DNA from: Halichondria panicea
Lineage: Eukaryota; Porifera; Demospongiae; Suberitida; Halichondriidae
DNA length: 64,000 nt
Direction: 5' to 3'
Assembly: GCF_963675165.1 (NCBI RefSeq)
Contig: NC_087386.1
Location: 5,090,169 to 5,154,168, forward strand
Part shown: piece after piece, positions 1 to 12,800 of the stretch
How the letters are laid out: the number at the start of each line of letters is the position of its first letter
How positions within the stretch are numbered: the stretch's first letter is position 1
Translations under genes and position numbers: made by a program
The notes under the pieces: generated by a model
Told to the model about the DNA's origin: nothing
Databases searched by the model: none
What the model saw: the letters and a program-made list of their open reading frames with translations, nothing else

Positions 1-70
1 GCCAGAGTGCAGACGTACGTTGCTTTATACTTAGCCATTATGAATGAATCCAATATTATAATTTATGCAG

Positions 71-3000
71 TTCTACTTTGCGACCCTAACGAATTAAGTA
101 TCACAGATGGGTTTATAAGATTCACTGCTGAACTACAGCCTCCTGAAGCCAACTATCTCAATGGTGGGTATCTTGTTGGTACCCAAGCTTCGTATTCCTG
201 TAACGAAGGCTTTGTCTTAAGTATTGGCAATGCAAATGAATTTTGTCGTAGAATCTTTACTTCAAATGTTTTAACGGGTGCTGAATGGAGTGTTGGAAGT
301 CGATCATGTATAAGTAAGTGAGTGATTGTTCATTGTTGCTTCTCTAATAATTATGGACTGTGTTATGTTATAATTTATCAGACAGCAAAAAAAATATCAA
401 TATAGCGCACGTGAGATGTCTGGATCAGGAATCCATGCATGCATGTCTAGGTTTAATAGTATATCGTGTGCCGCTGAACTTCAACAGTTGCACTATACAG
501 TATATTTAATCCACGAGCTATCTAACTGCAGAACTTTTGCTAGCTAGCTATAAAGCTATATGTAAGTTGCTTGGAATGTCAAGGATATTCTCCAGATATT
601 TAGTAAATTAAAGCACCAGAGTGTCCGGTGTATTGAAAAGTGTTTGATAAATAAATACGGTACAAGTTATAAATACAGATATACCACATCACAGTACTTT
701 TGACTACTTAGTTTTATATGTAACTTCTAGCAGCTTATAGTGTTTTTATTCTATACAGCTCCTAGCTGCTATGTGCCCCTTGTTAGAGTTACGTTTCCCA
801 GAATTCAGTGTGACTATTACCTACTCCATGGGCATTAATATGCGATTTGATTTCTGCTTATATGTAACTTTTTCTCTAGAACAATGTCCAGATTTCAACA
901 AAAACGGTGTGAATAATATTGCTTAACTGGACAGGGGGCTGAAAAGAGATATACTGGCGTAAGAATTTTGGGGTCGGTTGCAACATAATTTTTATAATTG
1001 CAGAGAAAATTTGGTTCCAGATGGTGGTGTTTTGACTAGGATATGCATTGAAAGTATGACATGAAATGACCGTCTAATTTGGAGTGATCCAGAACCACGT
1101 TGCGTGGGTGATGAGTAGGTACATTGCATGCTTTTCTTCTCTTATAATTAATGCTGCATTTATATACTGTGTAGAGCTATAGTCAGTGCCTGTACCTCTT
1201 GGCTTCATTACAGTACCTTTCATAGTGCTCGTAAGTTGTCAAATTAAGCTTAAAATCTATGGTGGTTTGGAAAAGCTATAGATCAAAGGATTTGTTGATG
1301 TAGATAACACCATACACCACTACACTACCGTACCCTCGCAAAAATACGCCCATCCCCTCTTTTGCCTTGTTTACTGTTGTTATTACACACATGTTTCGAG
1401 ATGGAGAGCTTTACCAGATAAAAAGCTCTTCGTATCTTGAAAATACGTCCACCTAAGACTTTTCGCTACAATATCACATGTTCATAATCTAGTGAGAAAG
1501 CAGTTTAGTGAGTAGCTAGTTTAGACTCTACTGGCTCCTTAATGCTGGACCCAAGATCAGACATAAAAGTTTCTCTATGCTGATCTGTTTACCCTCGAAT
1601 ATGTTCATGCATGCAGGATATAGTCCTAGAGCACAGCCTGAAATGTATAGCTGTTCCCCTAGCTACTGTATAATTATATGCAGTATGTAGGTCTAATATT
1701 GTTCCCCATGCAAACAGTTGTTGATTGTGGCTCATTGAGTGATCCTACTAATGGAGGAGTCATGACAACAGGGACCATCTTCCAAAGCACTGCTACCTAC
1801 AGCTGTGACACTGGCTACACACTGCTTGGAGGTCATACCAGAACTTGTCAGGCTAATGAACAGTGGAGTGGATCAGAACCTGCTTGTAATCGTGAATAAG
1901 ATTTAATACTAAGTATTGCGCTTGGCTTATGATATCCTTAATGTTGTTATGGTCCCACATACTGCCATGTCTGTTTACTCATGCATGCAGATGTGTACTG
2001 AAATGCATTGTATATTTTTGTTGATGCTATGCTGTTTACAGAATTAGTGGTAGCGATCAGCCCCAGCGGTCGTCCAATGGCTGGTCAGAGTTTCTCCCTC
2101 ACTTGTTCCCTGAGTGGAGGGGCCTCTCTACAACCCACCCTCTCCTACCAGTGGACGAGGGAGGGAGGGTCACTCATGACCAGCACAGCAACCCTCAACT
2201 TTAACATTCTATACTTGTCAGACGTTGGTCAGTACAGCTGTCAGGTCATCCTCCCCTCCAGCAAGTTTGAAGGGGAACACACTGTAGCTGCTCAGTACAC
2301 CATTGATTTCATGAGTAAGTGTCATTATAATTATATGTGTTCTATTGATTCAATTTCACATGGTCAGAGAATGTAAACAGGCTACTGTACACCATGTTGT
2401 TTTAATCCTTGTACATGTAATCTCCCAATTATAGTTAGCTATTGCATATGTCAATCACTCCACATTCCTACAGGCCTACACATTCAACTTCGTCTGGAGG
2501 GAATAACAAACTGCAGAGTGTATACACTGAAGAAGATGCTGATATGAAAACAGATGACATCACCAGCCATATAACGCAAAGCATTGAAAGCCTGTGTGCC
2601 TGTGGATTTAGCTCTTCCCTTATTTCGAATTCATTCATTGTTTGTTTCGATGACTCCCCTAGTCATGTGACCTACCGAGCTTTGCTCACTGGATCAGAGA
2701 GTGTATCTGCTATAAGACTGGCTAGGATAATAGAACAGTGGATTGAGAATGATCCAATCGTTGTGGTGCAGAGTGCAGGCCTCAGTGTGACTAACAGCTG
2801 TCCGGTTGTCATTGCTAACCACAATAGTCCGGAGTGCCCTGAGAACATCACTAATCGCATAGAGATGGCTAATCCAACTTCAACCACCTCACCCACCTCG
2901 AGTGCAGCTGTGGCTGGTGGAGTGGTTGCTGGAGTGTTAGCCATTGCTATGTTAGGAATAGTGGTGCTGTTGTTACTGAGGCACCTGAGGTATGGATCCA

Positions 3001-3315
3001 AGGACATGAGTGATGAGAAGGCAGGCAGCCAACCAGCAGAGTGAGTGTTAGCGTTGTCTGTGTTATAATTATTGTATGGCTGAAGAAGAAGTCATCTTGT
3101 ACGTCTTTAATTCCTGTAGGTCACCCCCAGTGGTGATGAGTCAGCTCCCCTCCGAGTCCCATGATTACGAGGAGCTGAGCAAACTACAGGAGGAGGCTGC
3201 TTATGAGGTGGTGGACCAGCCCCGCCCCCCTCCTCCTGCAGGAAGAAACTACCAGCTCTCAGCCTGTGCAGCTTATGCACCCACTGACTTCAATACAGAG
3301 TCAGAGAATAAGTAG
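71..3315 (+). CDS. CCP-CCP-Ig-SEA-like transmembrane receptor, 3' part
   Basis: Exons read as 71-313 (CCP/sushi), 1718-1891 (CCP), 2042-2314 (Ig), about 2474-3040 (SEA-like region plus membrane segment) and 3120-3315 (tail, stop at 3313). All have AG/GT borders and the extracellular exons are phase 1-1, the usual layout for shuffled extracellular domains. CCP cysteines and the closing W...C are visible in both modules; the Ig exon has LTC...YQW...DVGQYSC. A hydrophobic stretch with AGVLAIAMLGIVVLLLL precedes the tail. The tail holds SHDYEEL, AAYEVV and RNYQL, possible SH2-docking tyrosines, and a proline-rich PRPPPP run. The 5' end, with signal peptide, lies outside the window. Phase-1 splicing into the fourth exon gives LHIQLRLEGITNCRVYT and then needs a 1-nt shift near 2516-2540 to stay open, so the allele may be broken or the base call wrong. 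Confidence 0.7.
882..1117 (+). pseudogene. Decayed CCP (sushi) exon
   Basis: Between the two good CCP exons lies a third, eroded one. It opens with EQCPDF after a TTTCTCTAG acceptor-like site and closes with WSDPEPRCVG, the typical end of a sushi module, but the reading frame has stops and shifts between. It implies that an ancestor of this receptor had at least one more CCP module in this intron. Confidence 0.55.
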
Positions 3316-4345
3316 AGACTATAATTTAACAACACAGACTGTGATACAAATTATTGCAAATTGTTTACTCATACATGTATATAGTTTGTATAATAATTAT
3401 TATGAAGGCAAATTAAAAATCATTCAACCATGCACTCTTAAAAACTAATTTTTTTACACCACCTGTCGATTCCACTCTGTCACTATTGTAGATCCTAGCT
3501 AACTAGACCAGCTGCTGGAGAATAGTTGCCTCGATGTATTTCTCTGGTGTATGCTGGAAAGTGTTTCTGTTGACATGAGCAGACTTGAGTAAGCCGCTTC
3601 ATCTGCAGCCACAGATACTACTGTTAATAGGTACATAACTAAGTTATAGCTCTAAGTCCTTAATGGCGAGAGCTTAAGTGAGGCCTTTCAGATAGCATGT
3701 TTTAATCAAACGTTATTTTGATGTCAATGTTTCCATGCAGCACTGCTGTCTGCTGCAACCCATTGCTTGTACATGTGACTGCCCCCTCAATGACAAGACA
3801 GGGTGTCTATATAGTGCATGCTCACATCTGAATGAAAATCAAACGAGTGAGAGTGTTATGGAACTACAAGGGACGCGTACGAAAGAGCTCAGAGTATGTC
3901 TCCAAAGGGGGTAACATGTACAAAGGGATCTATACAAGGTGCTCAATTACTATAGCCAGAGAAAAACAAACAAGAACGGATTTATTGTTTGAGAGTACCT
4001 GTTCAAGAGATTATGAGGTGAGAGGGTGTAGCCTTGTATGACAATAATTATAGGTTTGAGGTGTATGGAACGCCCTTATTAGTTAATGTACAAGTGTTGG
4101 GAGTCATATAATAATTATTACAGTCATGCATGGTATAATATGTAGTGCAATATAAAGTTCCTCTAGTACACCACACACTCACTACCGTATCTCGATCCTA
4201 CAGTAATGATATACACTGCAATGAAGATCCTCTATTGTATTGTGAAGGTAACAGAAACTCACTGTTTTTGGGACAAACAGATTAACAGAAAAAACGAAAA
4301 CTGATGCATGCATTAATTAATAGAAGTCTATATGCATACACGCAA
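3316..4345. other. Intergenic, nothing recognised
   Basis: Spacer between the CCP/Ig receptor (+) and the first Ig-receptor relic (-). I see only AT-rich DNA and short non-conserved ORFs. It should hold the 3' UTR of the CCP gene at its left end. Confidence 0.5.
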
Positions 4346-4554
4346 TCAAGTTTTGTTTTTAAGTTTATTCGGTACACTATACACACTAATGTAGTCCACT
4401 CTTGTTATGTCAATTGCCTTGTACAATTGTGATTCATTCTTGGCTGGAGTTGTCCGATTTGCTCCTTGAGATGAAGATGGCAGAGAGTAGTAAGGATCCT
4501 CTACTGGTCCACCATCACTTGGATGTTCTGCTAATATTGTAGCAGCTGCTTTAC
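4346..4554 (-). pseudogene. Orphan short-tail exon of the Ig-receptor family
   Basis: An open exon after a TGCAG acceptor (start 4554) encodes the short cytoplasmic tail of the Ig family: DPYYSLPSSS, LYKAIDI and VDYISVYSVP. Here the usual ending ...PNEL-stop is replaced by PNKLKNKT-stop. The tyrosine motifs are intact. The Ig/TM exon 1.5 kb upstream (6065-6755) is frameshifted, and a second tail remnant sits beside it at 5941-5985, so this exon probably belongs to a different, collapsed copy. It could still be spliced to something not recognised. Confidence 0.6.
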
Positions 4555-5089
4555 CTGCATGTAATAAGCATTTGTAGAAAGGAAACGGAAAACTCACATT
4601 TCTTTTTATTTCTTCTTTCCATATAATTATATGCATCCAAAGCAGCAATATGCAACCATGCAAATGAACAAAAGAGCAGTTCCCAGTAAAGGAGATCCAA
4701 TGCACACAAGATAGTCAACTGTTTCTTCATCCATGATACAATTTGTAAGGGGGATGATACAGGTGCAGTTAAACATGATAACTCCGGGAGACTAGCAAGT
4801 AAATGAATGACTAACTAACTAGGTTGGCTAGAGCACTATAGACCTAGAATTGATTTTGTGGTTTTGGTGCATGCATGCATGTTCTCTTGGGAGAAAATAG
4901 ATTATGACAACAGACACATTATGGACAGAAGTCTATGCATATACATGAACGCACTAGAATCTAGTCTAGTACAAGCAGCATGAATACATGATTATGATCA
5001 CACACAATCAGGTTTAAATAAACAGCTTATGGAATAAGTCACATGCATAACTTATCAACATACAAGGCATGATTTACGTGTGTACATAG

Positions 5090-5900
5090 TACGGCTATAC
5101 ACTGCTAGAAACTGTTATTGCAATCTTAGGAGTTTGCATGATCGTGTAAAACACAATTAGCTGAGAACGTAATGTTTGCAACTGTTTGCTGGGTATATGC
5201 ATTAATAGCACTGTTTCAGTTTCAATATGCACAGGCATAACCAATCACTGCCACTTGAACATTTGGAGCTGCATGTGCGCACAGAGACTGCAGGAGGAGA
5301 CCTCCACCGACTATTCCAGTGTGTAAGTTACTATGTGTAAGTGTGAATAAATTTTTGCGAATATATCTTGAGGTATACGTACAGTAGAGAGGTCAGGTTG
5401 TTAACACTGTGCAAACTACTGTATACACAATATGTAATGGCAATTAAAACAGGTGATTAAGTACTCATTTCCATCACAGCGTCGTGATCCTTACAATAAT
5501 TATGAGTCTGCTAACACATCCAACTTTGTGACGAGCTGATTGATCGACTACACAGTAAGTGGTTTACTTGGACAGGGACATACGCGTAGCTTGCCTAACA
5601 CCCCACATAGGCACCCCTCCCTCTTTACTATAGATCACGTATAAAGACACATTATAAGCATTTTTGTCACTATTATACTGTCAGCAACTTCTCACTTAGA
5701 TAATAATTATCACCGGCACAGTTTTGTACACTGTATTTCCTCTATAAAAGAGTACATAATTAAAGTCGTGGTTTGATGAATGTTATAGGGACAAAACAGA
5801 TTATGATACAGATACAGATTATTGATACATACACAAATATCTACATAAAAGCACTAGAATCTAGTCTATAGTATAATGCTAGAGCCTAACGCTAACCCAA
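5090..5900. repeat. Diverged copy of the Ig-array spacer
   Basis: This stretch matches, with many changes, the spacers of the array at 36.8-38.0 kb. Shared pieces include the GTTTGCATGAT...AAAACACAATTAGCT block, the CAGTTTCAATATGCACAGGCATAA block and the GTTTTGTACACTGTA block. It marks the former boundary between two Ig-receptor copies. Confidence 0.5.
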
Positions 5901-5940
5901 CCCCACACGAATACATGATTATATTACACGCAATCAAAGT

Positions 5941-6755
5941 CACTTGGATGGTCGTCTAATGCTGCTTTACTTGCATGTGGATAGGTAAGCATGACGTTGT
6001 ATAGATTAAAACATGAGTAAACATGTATATGTTAACGTCTTATCCCACGTGGGCTTACTTCTGCAAGTTTCACACTGGTTCTTCTTATCTCGTCTCATCC
6101 AGGCCAATGCAAAGATGACAATAGTGATGAGTAGTGTCACAGTTAGCAGAGCAATGATGAATGATAGTGAACCAACCAACACTGAAGAGTTGGGCGGTGA
6201 TGTGGGATTTGAGGAGACATTGATATCGGTGAACTAGTTAACAAAATGTTGGCCATAACTGTAGGAGTGGAATTGTTCACAAAAGGAGGAGTTGATGTTA
6301 CTTGACAAAATGAAGAATTGTCTACTGCGCAAACTAGACTCCGTTGATAACTAAAGCTTGAACAACCATTTCCATTCAAATTTGTATTGACAGTAATATT
6401 CATATACGCTGATGGGATGAAGCAAAACTCGTCAGCTGAGATTCGACACCAGTTAAATACCACTTTCTGAGGAATTGATGCATGAATGATAATTGTTTTG
6501 AAAGAATTTGACTGTTAAGAGAATTTAATGAAATTTTGACGGGCATTACAAAATTTTCATACCTATCAGAAATATCCTTGACCACAGATTCAATGTTTCT
6601 GTACCAATTCACTGTTGCTGTTGGATTGTAGGTACTATCACGTGGAGCATAATTCTACTATACATGTTAAAGCAGCAGTTCTACCTTCGGACACATAACA
6701 GTCACTGTTATTACCGGGTACTGTCTGATACCAGTAACAGCATTGCTCTGAACGA
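5941..6755 (-). pseudogene. Broken short-tail Ig receptor (Ig + TM exon)
   Basis: Read on the minus strand from about 6755: a CC-Y-W-Y-Q start, an Ig domain with WCRISADEFCFIPSAY, a stalk with CAVDNSSFCQV, then a membrane segment related to VGSLSFIIALL. The Ig part (6400-6612) and the stalk (6143-6463) are in different frames, and the stalk and membrane segment are again out of frame near 6190. A tail-exon scrap follows at 5941-5985. No signal-peptide exon was found upstream, where a hAT-like element sits. Clearly a pseudogene of the array at 34-63 kb. Confidence 0.75.
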
Positions 6756-6862
6756 ATATTATAATTATAGTTAGAGCTATAATTATAATAAAGTTTACAT
6801 GCTGCGCAAAATTCATGCCAAAGTGCAATTTAGGAGCTCATATACAATAAATATAGTAGAGT

Positions 6863-7536
6863 ACAGGGCCGTAAGAAGATTTTTTAGGTGGGGGGCAGAA
6901 AAAAGGACTAGACTCTCTCCTTGCGACGCATGGGGTGGGTCCGGGAGGGGGAAATTTCCCCTCCCGCCCCGCTGGAGGCGAACTTTTTACATTTTGTATG
7001 TTCTCAGAGATATAAACAGGAGAAAAATACATAAATGAAATAATCTGCATGTGAGAGCTATAGCAAAATAGTTTATTCGACGTGGAAGCAAAGTCACGAG
7101 CAACTGCTTCAAAAGTCAGTTAGCAAAACTTGTGTATATAAAGTATAGAATAGACGCTGGGGATTCATCGAGCTTCATAAGAAGAAGGTCCTATACTTTC
7201 TTCAACATGGGCAGGCTGAGGTACTGAAGAGAAAAAAGAATGAATATTGTGCCATATAGCGAACTCTATAGCTATACATATAAATTTCAGCTGCATGTGG
7301 ATTAACTTACTTTAGTTACTGTACAGTGTTGTTGCAACAAACCATGCACATGCATTTAACCAATGTGGTTAGATTAAAAGGCACTAAATATAATATTAGG
7401 ACTGTGATCTGCTGGACTCTGCAGAGGAGTGCCCCACCCCATTTTACTGTCTGAAAACTAGGGGGGCTCTGCCCCCCAGGTTTTCAGAGTGGGGGGGCAG
7501 TTTCCCCCCCAGCCCCCCTGGTTCTTACGGCCCTGG
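6863..7536. mobile_element. hAT-like non-autonomous element, 674 bp
   Basis: Terminal inverted repeats CAGGGCCGTAAGAA / TTCTTACGGCCCTG are flanked by a perfect 8-bp duplication AGTAGAGT (6855-6862 and 7537-7544), the hAT signature. G-rich blocks lie just inside both ends. On the minus strand, downstream of a TCTTCAG acceptor, is a short open stretch ending SSYEAR-stop, possibly a captured last exon. No transposase is visible. Confidence 0.75.
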
Positions 7537-7639
7537 AGTAGAGTCTATAAGTATTTCCCCAAACACTTCAATTGCATACAAGTACATGTACGAACTGAGT
7601 CTCTGTTAACTTCATTGTGTATCAATCTACAAAGGTAAA

Positions 7640-7838
7640 TTAGTCAGTGTGTATCCACACTTCATGTACGTCTGTCAGCTCATCAAAAGGGAATGCCTGA
7701 ATCTGAGCAGCTTCTTTTCTGTGCTCCGGTTTGTCCTCTAACACTTTCGGTGCAGTAGGGAAGATATCCTATTGTGGGTCATCGAATACTCTCTCTTTGC
7801 TTTCCTTAATTCTTGATGATTGTTGAAGTAATAGAATG
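7640..7838 (-). pseudogene. 3' scrap of a long-tail Ig receptor
   Basis: Encodes the last ~65 residues of the long cytoplasmic tail: SKERVFDDPQ, then DIFPTAPKVLEDK, and the terminal FDELTDVHEVWIHTD. The tyrosine codon in the DDPQYDI motif has become TAG. No Ig or membrane exon is attached, so this is a truncated duplicate. Confidence 0.7.
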
Positions 7839-8088
7839 AGAGTCACCACTAATAAATCCCGGCCAACATTTATTTTTTGTAGGTGTTCATAATTGTGCCA
7901 GAGGCCAGAAAGATGTACTGCATGGGTGTAGAGTATAGGTTCACTGTGTGTGAGGGGAGACATAACTGGCTGTACAATACAGAGGGATGGGGGAGGAGAC
8001 AATACACACTAATCGATACACAAGGATGTGGTGGGGAACTCATATTTAAAAGAACCTCTTTTGTTAATTTTATCCCTGGCCACTACAG

Positions 8089-8810
8089 ATAGTTGAATCA
8101 GAGCTACCTGGACAGTCTGGGCATCAAGTACCTATATACCTGGCTGGAAGCTAGGCCCCTTGGGGAGAACGACCTATGACCTTTGGAGAGGTGGGCTGTT
8201 TCCTTAGTCACCACACGATATGGCAGCAGGTGAGAGGGCATTAGTGGACACTTGTTGATGTGTACAGAAAATATTGCTACCTGTTGCATTGTGGGCACTT
8301 GCAACTGTGTGAAACCTGTCTAATGCGGTCACCCTCTATAATAGTACAGCCAGGTTAATGTGCTCCAAAGTCTCCTGTGTGCGGACACAAACATTAGCTG
8401 TTTGAGCGAACTAGACACTTTCATGAACTGCTTTAACTGATAATGAGACAGTGATTGAAAAATAATAAATTAACTACTTGTCTTCAAAGGCGACAAAAAA
8501 CACTGTTTTCTACTCGATCCAATTGTTGCTTTGTAGAATCCTCTTAATGTTAAAGTCACGACAAAAAGTTAATCGTGTGTTTGTTATGTTAACGCACGAG
8601 ATGAATGCTATAATAGCCACTGTTGGTCTGTCCAAGGGTGACCAGTATAGACAAGTCTTACTGTACCTCTCTTGCCCCCCAGATGATGACGGAGGGTCTG
8701 GATCAAATCCTGATTCTGGAGGATGATGTCGTGTTTGATCCCTACTTCCGACATGACATCACTAGAGTGCTGGAAGAGGCCAATCGGATCACACCAAACT
8801 GGGACCTCAT
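8089..8810 (+). pseudogene. Collagen galactosyltransferase-like (GT25 family) fragment
   Basis: Two exon-like blocks. Block 1 (8089-8229, ending at a GTGAGA donor) reads YLDSLGIKYLYTWLEAR in one frame and RPMTFGEVGCFLSHHTIW in the next; the family pattern is ...LGI.YLPGW...RPLT.GE.GCFLSHY.IW. Block 2 (8683-8810) reads EGLDQILILEDDVVFDPYF, matching the catalytic-region pattern with the acidic EDD motif, and ends at NWDLM before GTGAG. The frame break inside block 1 and absence of the rest of the enzyme (normally ~600 aa) argue for a pseudogene fragment. The active family adds galactose to collagen hydroxylysine in the ER. Confidence 0.6.
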
Positions 8811-9076
8811 GTGAGATCTCTGGAGATATACAGTACTAGTCTATTATTATACGCAATGTTTGTATCTTGTTAGACAATATTCCAATCTTTGCTTACAAGT
8901 AGTTCAGTGCAACACCATGAATAAGGCACACCTTATAATCAGTTAACAGTAGTCTAGAAGTAAGAAAATTGCTGTCTAATTTCCTTGAACTATAACCATG
9001 CATAGTTGGATTGTCCAACTTACAAACAAATTAACGCTAGATTGTTGTATATATAGAGATGCATTTCATGATACAG

Positions 9077-9645
9077 GGGATGGGTCTTCAGTCTTCACTG
9101 GGCCCTGTGACCGTGGCAACCTGAACATGGTGAAACTACTTGTAAAGAGGGGAGCAGATGTTAATATTGAGGACACAGACAATCAGACACCTCTTCATTA
9201 TGGTGAGAGATGGAGTATTCCTTTACAGAGGGTGCTTGTGTGTTAATACATGTTGAAGCTAGCTGTCTGTTTGTAGATCTTTGTTTGAGTCCAATGCTCC
9301 CTCTACTGAATAGTGAGGGAAGTCAGTTTGGCTGTGTATCTATGGTAACCAGTGAGATCTTTTAAATTTGTATTTGCATTAATGATGGTGATCGAGGAAA
9401 CATACCCTATATAATTATTATAGCTATATAGAAGTTGAGCTGGTGATGAATTAGATTTTTTCGTGGTATTATTGTCTCTTTTTGATTTTCGCGATTGATT
9501 GATGGTTGGTTGATTGATTGTATTTCCTCTACAGCTGTGTCAAAATCATGTGATCATTATGCTGTCATCTCTTATCTATACTGCACTGAAGTGGAAACAT
9601 TGCAGATTGCTCAATACTGTGTGATTCCTACGTACCTCAAGATGT
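9077..9645 (+). pseudogene. ACBD6-like ankyrin fragment, copy 1
   Basis: Exon 9077-9202 encodes CDRGNLNMVKLLVKRGADVN and NQTPLHY, the ankyrin part of an acyl-CoA-binding-domain-6-like protein. Small insertions relative to the copy at 18.5 kb scramble the preceding LLHWAC. The next exon starts at 9535 after CTACAG and reads AVSKSCDHYAVISYL, then loses similarity. No acyl-CoA-binding domain is seen. Flanking intronic sequence is shared with copy 2, so both come from one segmental duplication that includes the converging kinase-ankyrin genes. Confidence 0.65.
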
Positions 9646-9878
9646 GATTGAGAATCAAGCACCTATACAAACTTTTTAATCGAACAATCTACTTAATTTT
9701 GCACAATTTTCCATTATAATTATTATTGACCAAATTTCTTACATAAAAAAAATGTCAACTGTATGGTGAAATACACGAGAAACTGTAGATAAAAAAATAC
9801 AAAATGATGTAGTGTATAAATTAAAAGCAATCTATCAGAGGCTAGCTGCCATGGTAACAGTACAGTTAAGGTACAAAG

Positions 9879-12800
9879 TCAGTGGAGTAGTTTACACACT
9901 TGTCTATGAGTGTACATGTGTCCATTCCTACTAGCCAGATCATAGGCAGTCCATCCGTCCTGTATATATAATATAGTGGGTATATATTATGTGAGCATGC
10001 AGTTAGTGATGAAGGGAAATAAGGATTTTTAACGGTGAAGACAAACACAATTACAGTGAACACACTGTTTCCATGGTGATTAACACATGCTATAGAGATG
10101 ATTACAATCATGCACTGTGACTCACATTAGTCTTGACGTGGGCATTAGCTTTAGCCTCCAACAACATTCTAACAACTCCACAGTGACCATTCTGACTGGC
10201 AACGTGCAATGCCGTCCCACCAACCTGTACAATAACCAAATAATATAAAACAGACAAGCAGTAAATCTCACCTTTTGTTGAATGTCAACTTTAGCTTTTG
10301 CAGCAATCAACATTTCCACTGCCCTCACATGACCATTCTGAGCAGCTACATACAACGCAGTGGTTCCATCCTGTACAGAGTCAAGATGGTGTGAGCATGA
10401 AGGCTAGGTGAACCATCACTCATCATGATTATTCTTTTTAAGGGCAGATGTTTGTAAGTAGAAAAATCATACATTTTGTTATGACATCATTAATTTTGCA
10501 AATTTCTAGGGGGGGCCCCCTCTCTAGCTCTATGAACACCTGCAGGGGACACCAGTGCTCTCTACACAAACATGACTAGCTCTGGTGTCTAATAATGGAA
10601 GAGATCAACAGAACATGGGAAGGCTCTGTGGCTAGTGACCTCTGAGATGTGTGTACAGCTACTTACACCATAGATAAATTTGTAGAGAGAGGGATAGGCA
10701 ACGGAAGCGACCTCGAGTTTCTATACGTGTTTCCCCGCGGTTTTGATCGAGGCTTACTTCTAACGTGGAAATTTAAATGAATAATTCATGAAAATCGTTT
10801 TTTCTGTCTGTAAAAGTCTGCACGAACAGTTTTGCTGCTATAATCATCAACTTAACCTCATGCTTATGGCCATTTGGGACACAGTACACTACTTACTTAC
10901 ACAGCCTTAGCTATATCATGGTACTATAGGTACACAAGCATTCTGTGTACTTCTAGCTACTTCATGACAATCAAGATTATATTTTCTTCTCTTCCAAATG
11001 ATACTCGCCATCAGGGGGTAAGTGCTGGAGGGGTCTTTGAGAAGCATGCATTGGATACAATAAGTAAGTTTCCCGGGTTTTCGCGGGAGTTTCAGAGCGA
11101 AACACGGATAGAATGCTTGGTCAGACCACGTATATAGACTTCATTGTAGAAGCATGACGTGTACCACTTCCGTTGCCAATCCCTCTCTCTACTTTATCTA
11201 TGCTTACACTCACCTCTTGAGGTACATCAACATTGGCCCCAGCATCGATTAGGAGCTCCATACATTTCTGGTGACCATTGAAACTGGCTACCCAAAGAGG
11301 GGTCATTCCCGACTGTACATAGGAGGAAAACAATGTAAACAGCATGTTGTGGGAAATTGTTTGTACAACAAAACCAACCTTGGTCTGAGTGTTGACTGTA
11401 GCCTTGGCTGCTAAAAGGACCCTCACTATCTCATCATGTCCATGATTACTGGCTGCATGCAGAGCTGTCTGGTTGTCCTGTTATAGACCATAAACCATAT
11501 AATTATCAAACTAAAAAAACATTTGCAATGTGAACGTTGCTAGGATTGCCAGGAAAAGAAAAGCGCGAAAAAGCGAAGAAACAAGAAATTCGGCGAGTGC
11601 ATAACTCCAATCCGTTACAACTTCATTCACATGTACTGTTTCAATTTTTTTTTCGTTTTGTGCTTTTCCTGGCCAATCCTTCAGTAATTTCTACTCAGTC
11701 CACTCATATACAGAGGTAGCCTCGTTCCCAGGCCAATTTTTTGTATGGAATGGAAGGGAGGGAAATGCGGCCTGGTGTCTACTGATAGTGCGCATGCGCT
11801 TATGCTGTAAAATATGGAGAATCCCCTTCTTTTTCCCCCTATCTACCATGCTGTGCTTCTATTGAGTTGATCAAGAAGGCTTTCACACTAGTTTGAAGCC
11901 AGAAGAGGCTCTCGTCTACTTCACGACGGTCGTATAGTCGGGATGTCTGAGCTTGGAAGGACAGGCTATAGAGCAAGTCTTTCTGCTTCTAACTGCTGCT
12001 TGAGAAGACAACCCAACCATACAACCATCGTAGAACTAGAGGTAGATGAGAGCCTACTGGCATCAAACTTCAGACTAAGTGTACCAGCTTTCTTGGCCAA
12101 CGCAAAAGAGGGCATAAGCCATAGCTTCAGTATGGAAGTAGGTATTACGGTTATTCCGAGTAAACGAACTAGTGCACGATCCCAAGCAATGGACACCAGG
12201 CCTTTTTCCCCTTCGAAAAAATCGGCCTGGGAACGAGGTTAACACAGAGGTGACGGTACACACACTCAACTATGGAATCAGCAGAGTACACAAACACCAC
12301 TATGCAGCGTGACTCACATTAGTCTTGTTGTGAACGTCAGCCTTGGCCTCCAACAACATTCTAACAACTCCACAGTGACCTTCCTTACTGGCCATGTACA
12401 ATGCAGTGGTTCCATCCTGTACAGAGTCAAGATAGTACAGATCCACTCATTACACAATATCACTCATACAATATCACATGACTATCTATACTAATGTCAG
12501 GGCAGAGGAGGTACGACACTTATTTAATTGAATATTCATTTGTGATGACGTTTGCTTAGCTGGCAGTTTACCGCGACCTTGCCACAACAAACTCTAGGCT
12601 TGTAGAACGCTTGTAACTGACTGTTTAGCTAGCTCTGTACGTTGCTGAAGGTCTCTATGGCTAGCTATAGTGTTTCTCCAGCTGAGGTCCTGGTTAGAAC
12701 TCGTCCAGATGTATATGAAAGGTGCAGTGCTCTCAACATTTGTAGCAAGCATATCTCTTAACTGAATAGGGTTCTCCGGGGTTCAGCGACGGAAACAGTT

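Noticed and set aside
6799-7050. Overlapping ORFs on both strands with proline/arginine-rich translations
   Set aside because: They lie on the G/C-rich terminal block of the hAT-like element and match no family.
7883-8092. ORF with VPEARKMYCMGVEYRF as an upstream exon of the galactosyltransferase fragment
   Set aside because: It does not match the enzyme family pattern I know and its frame does not join the next block.
10874-11137. 87-codon plus-strand ORF
   Set aside because: Falls wholly inside the 534-bp TIR element and has no recognisable protein features.
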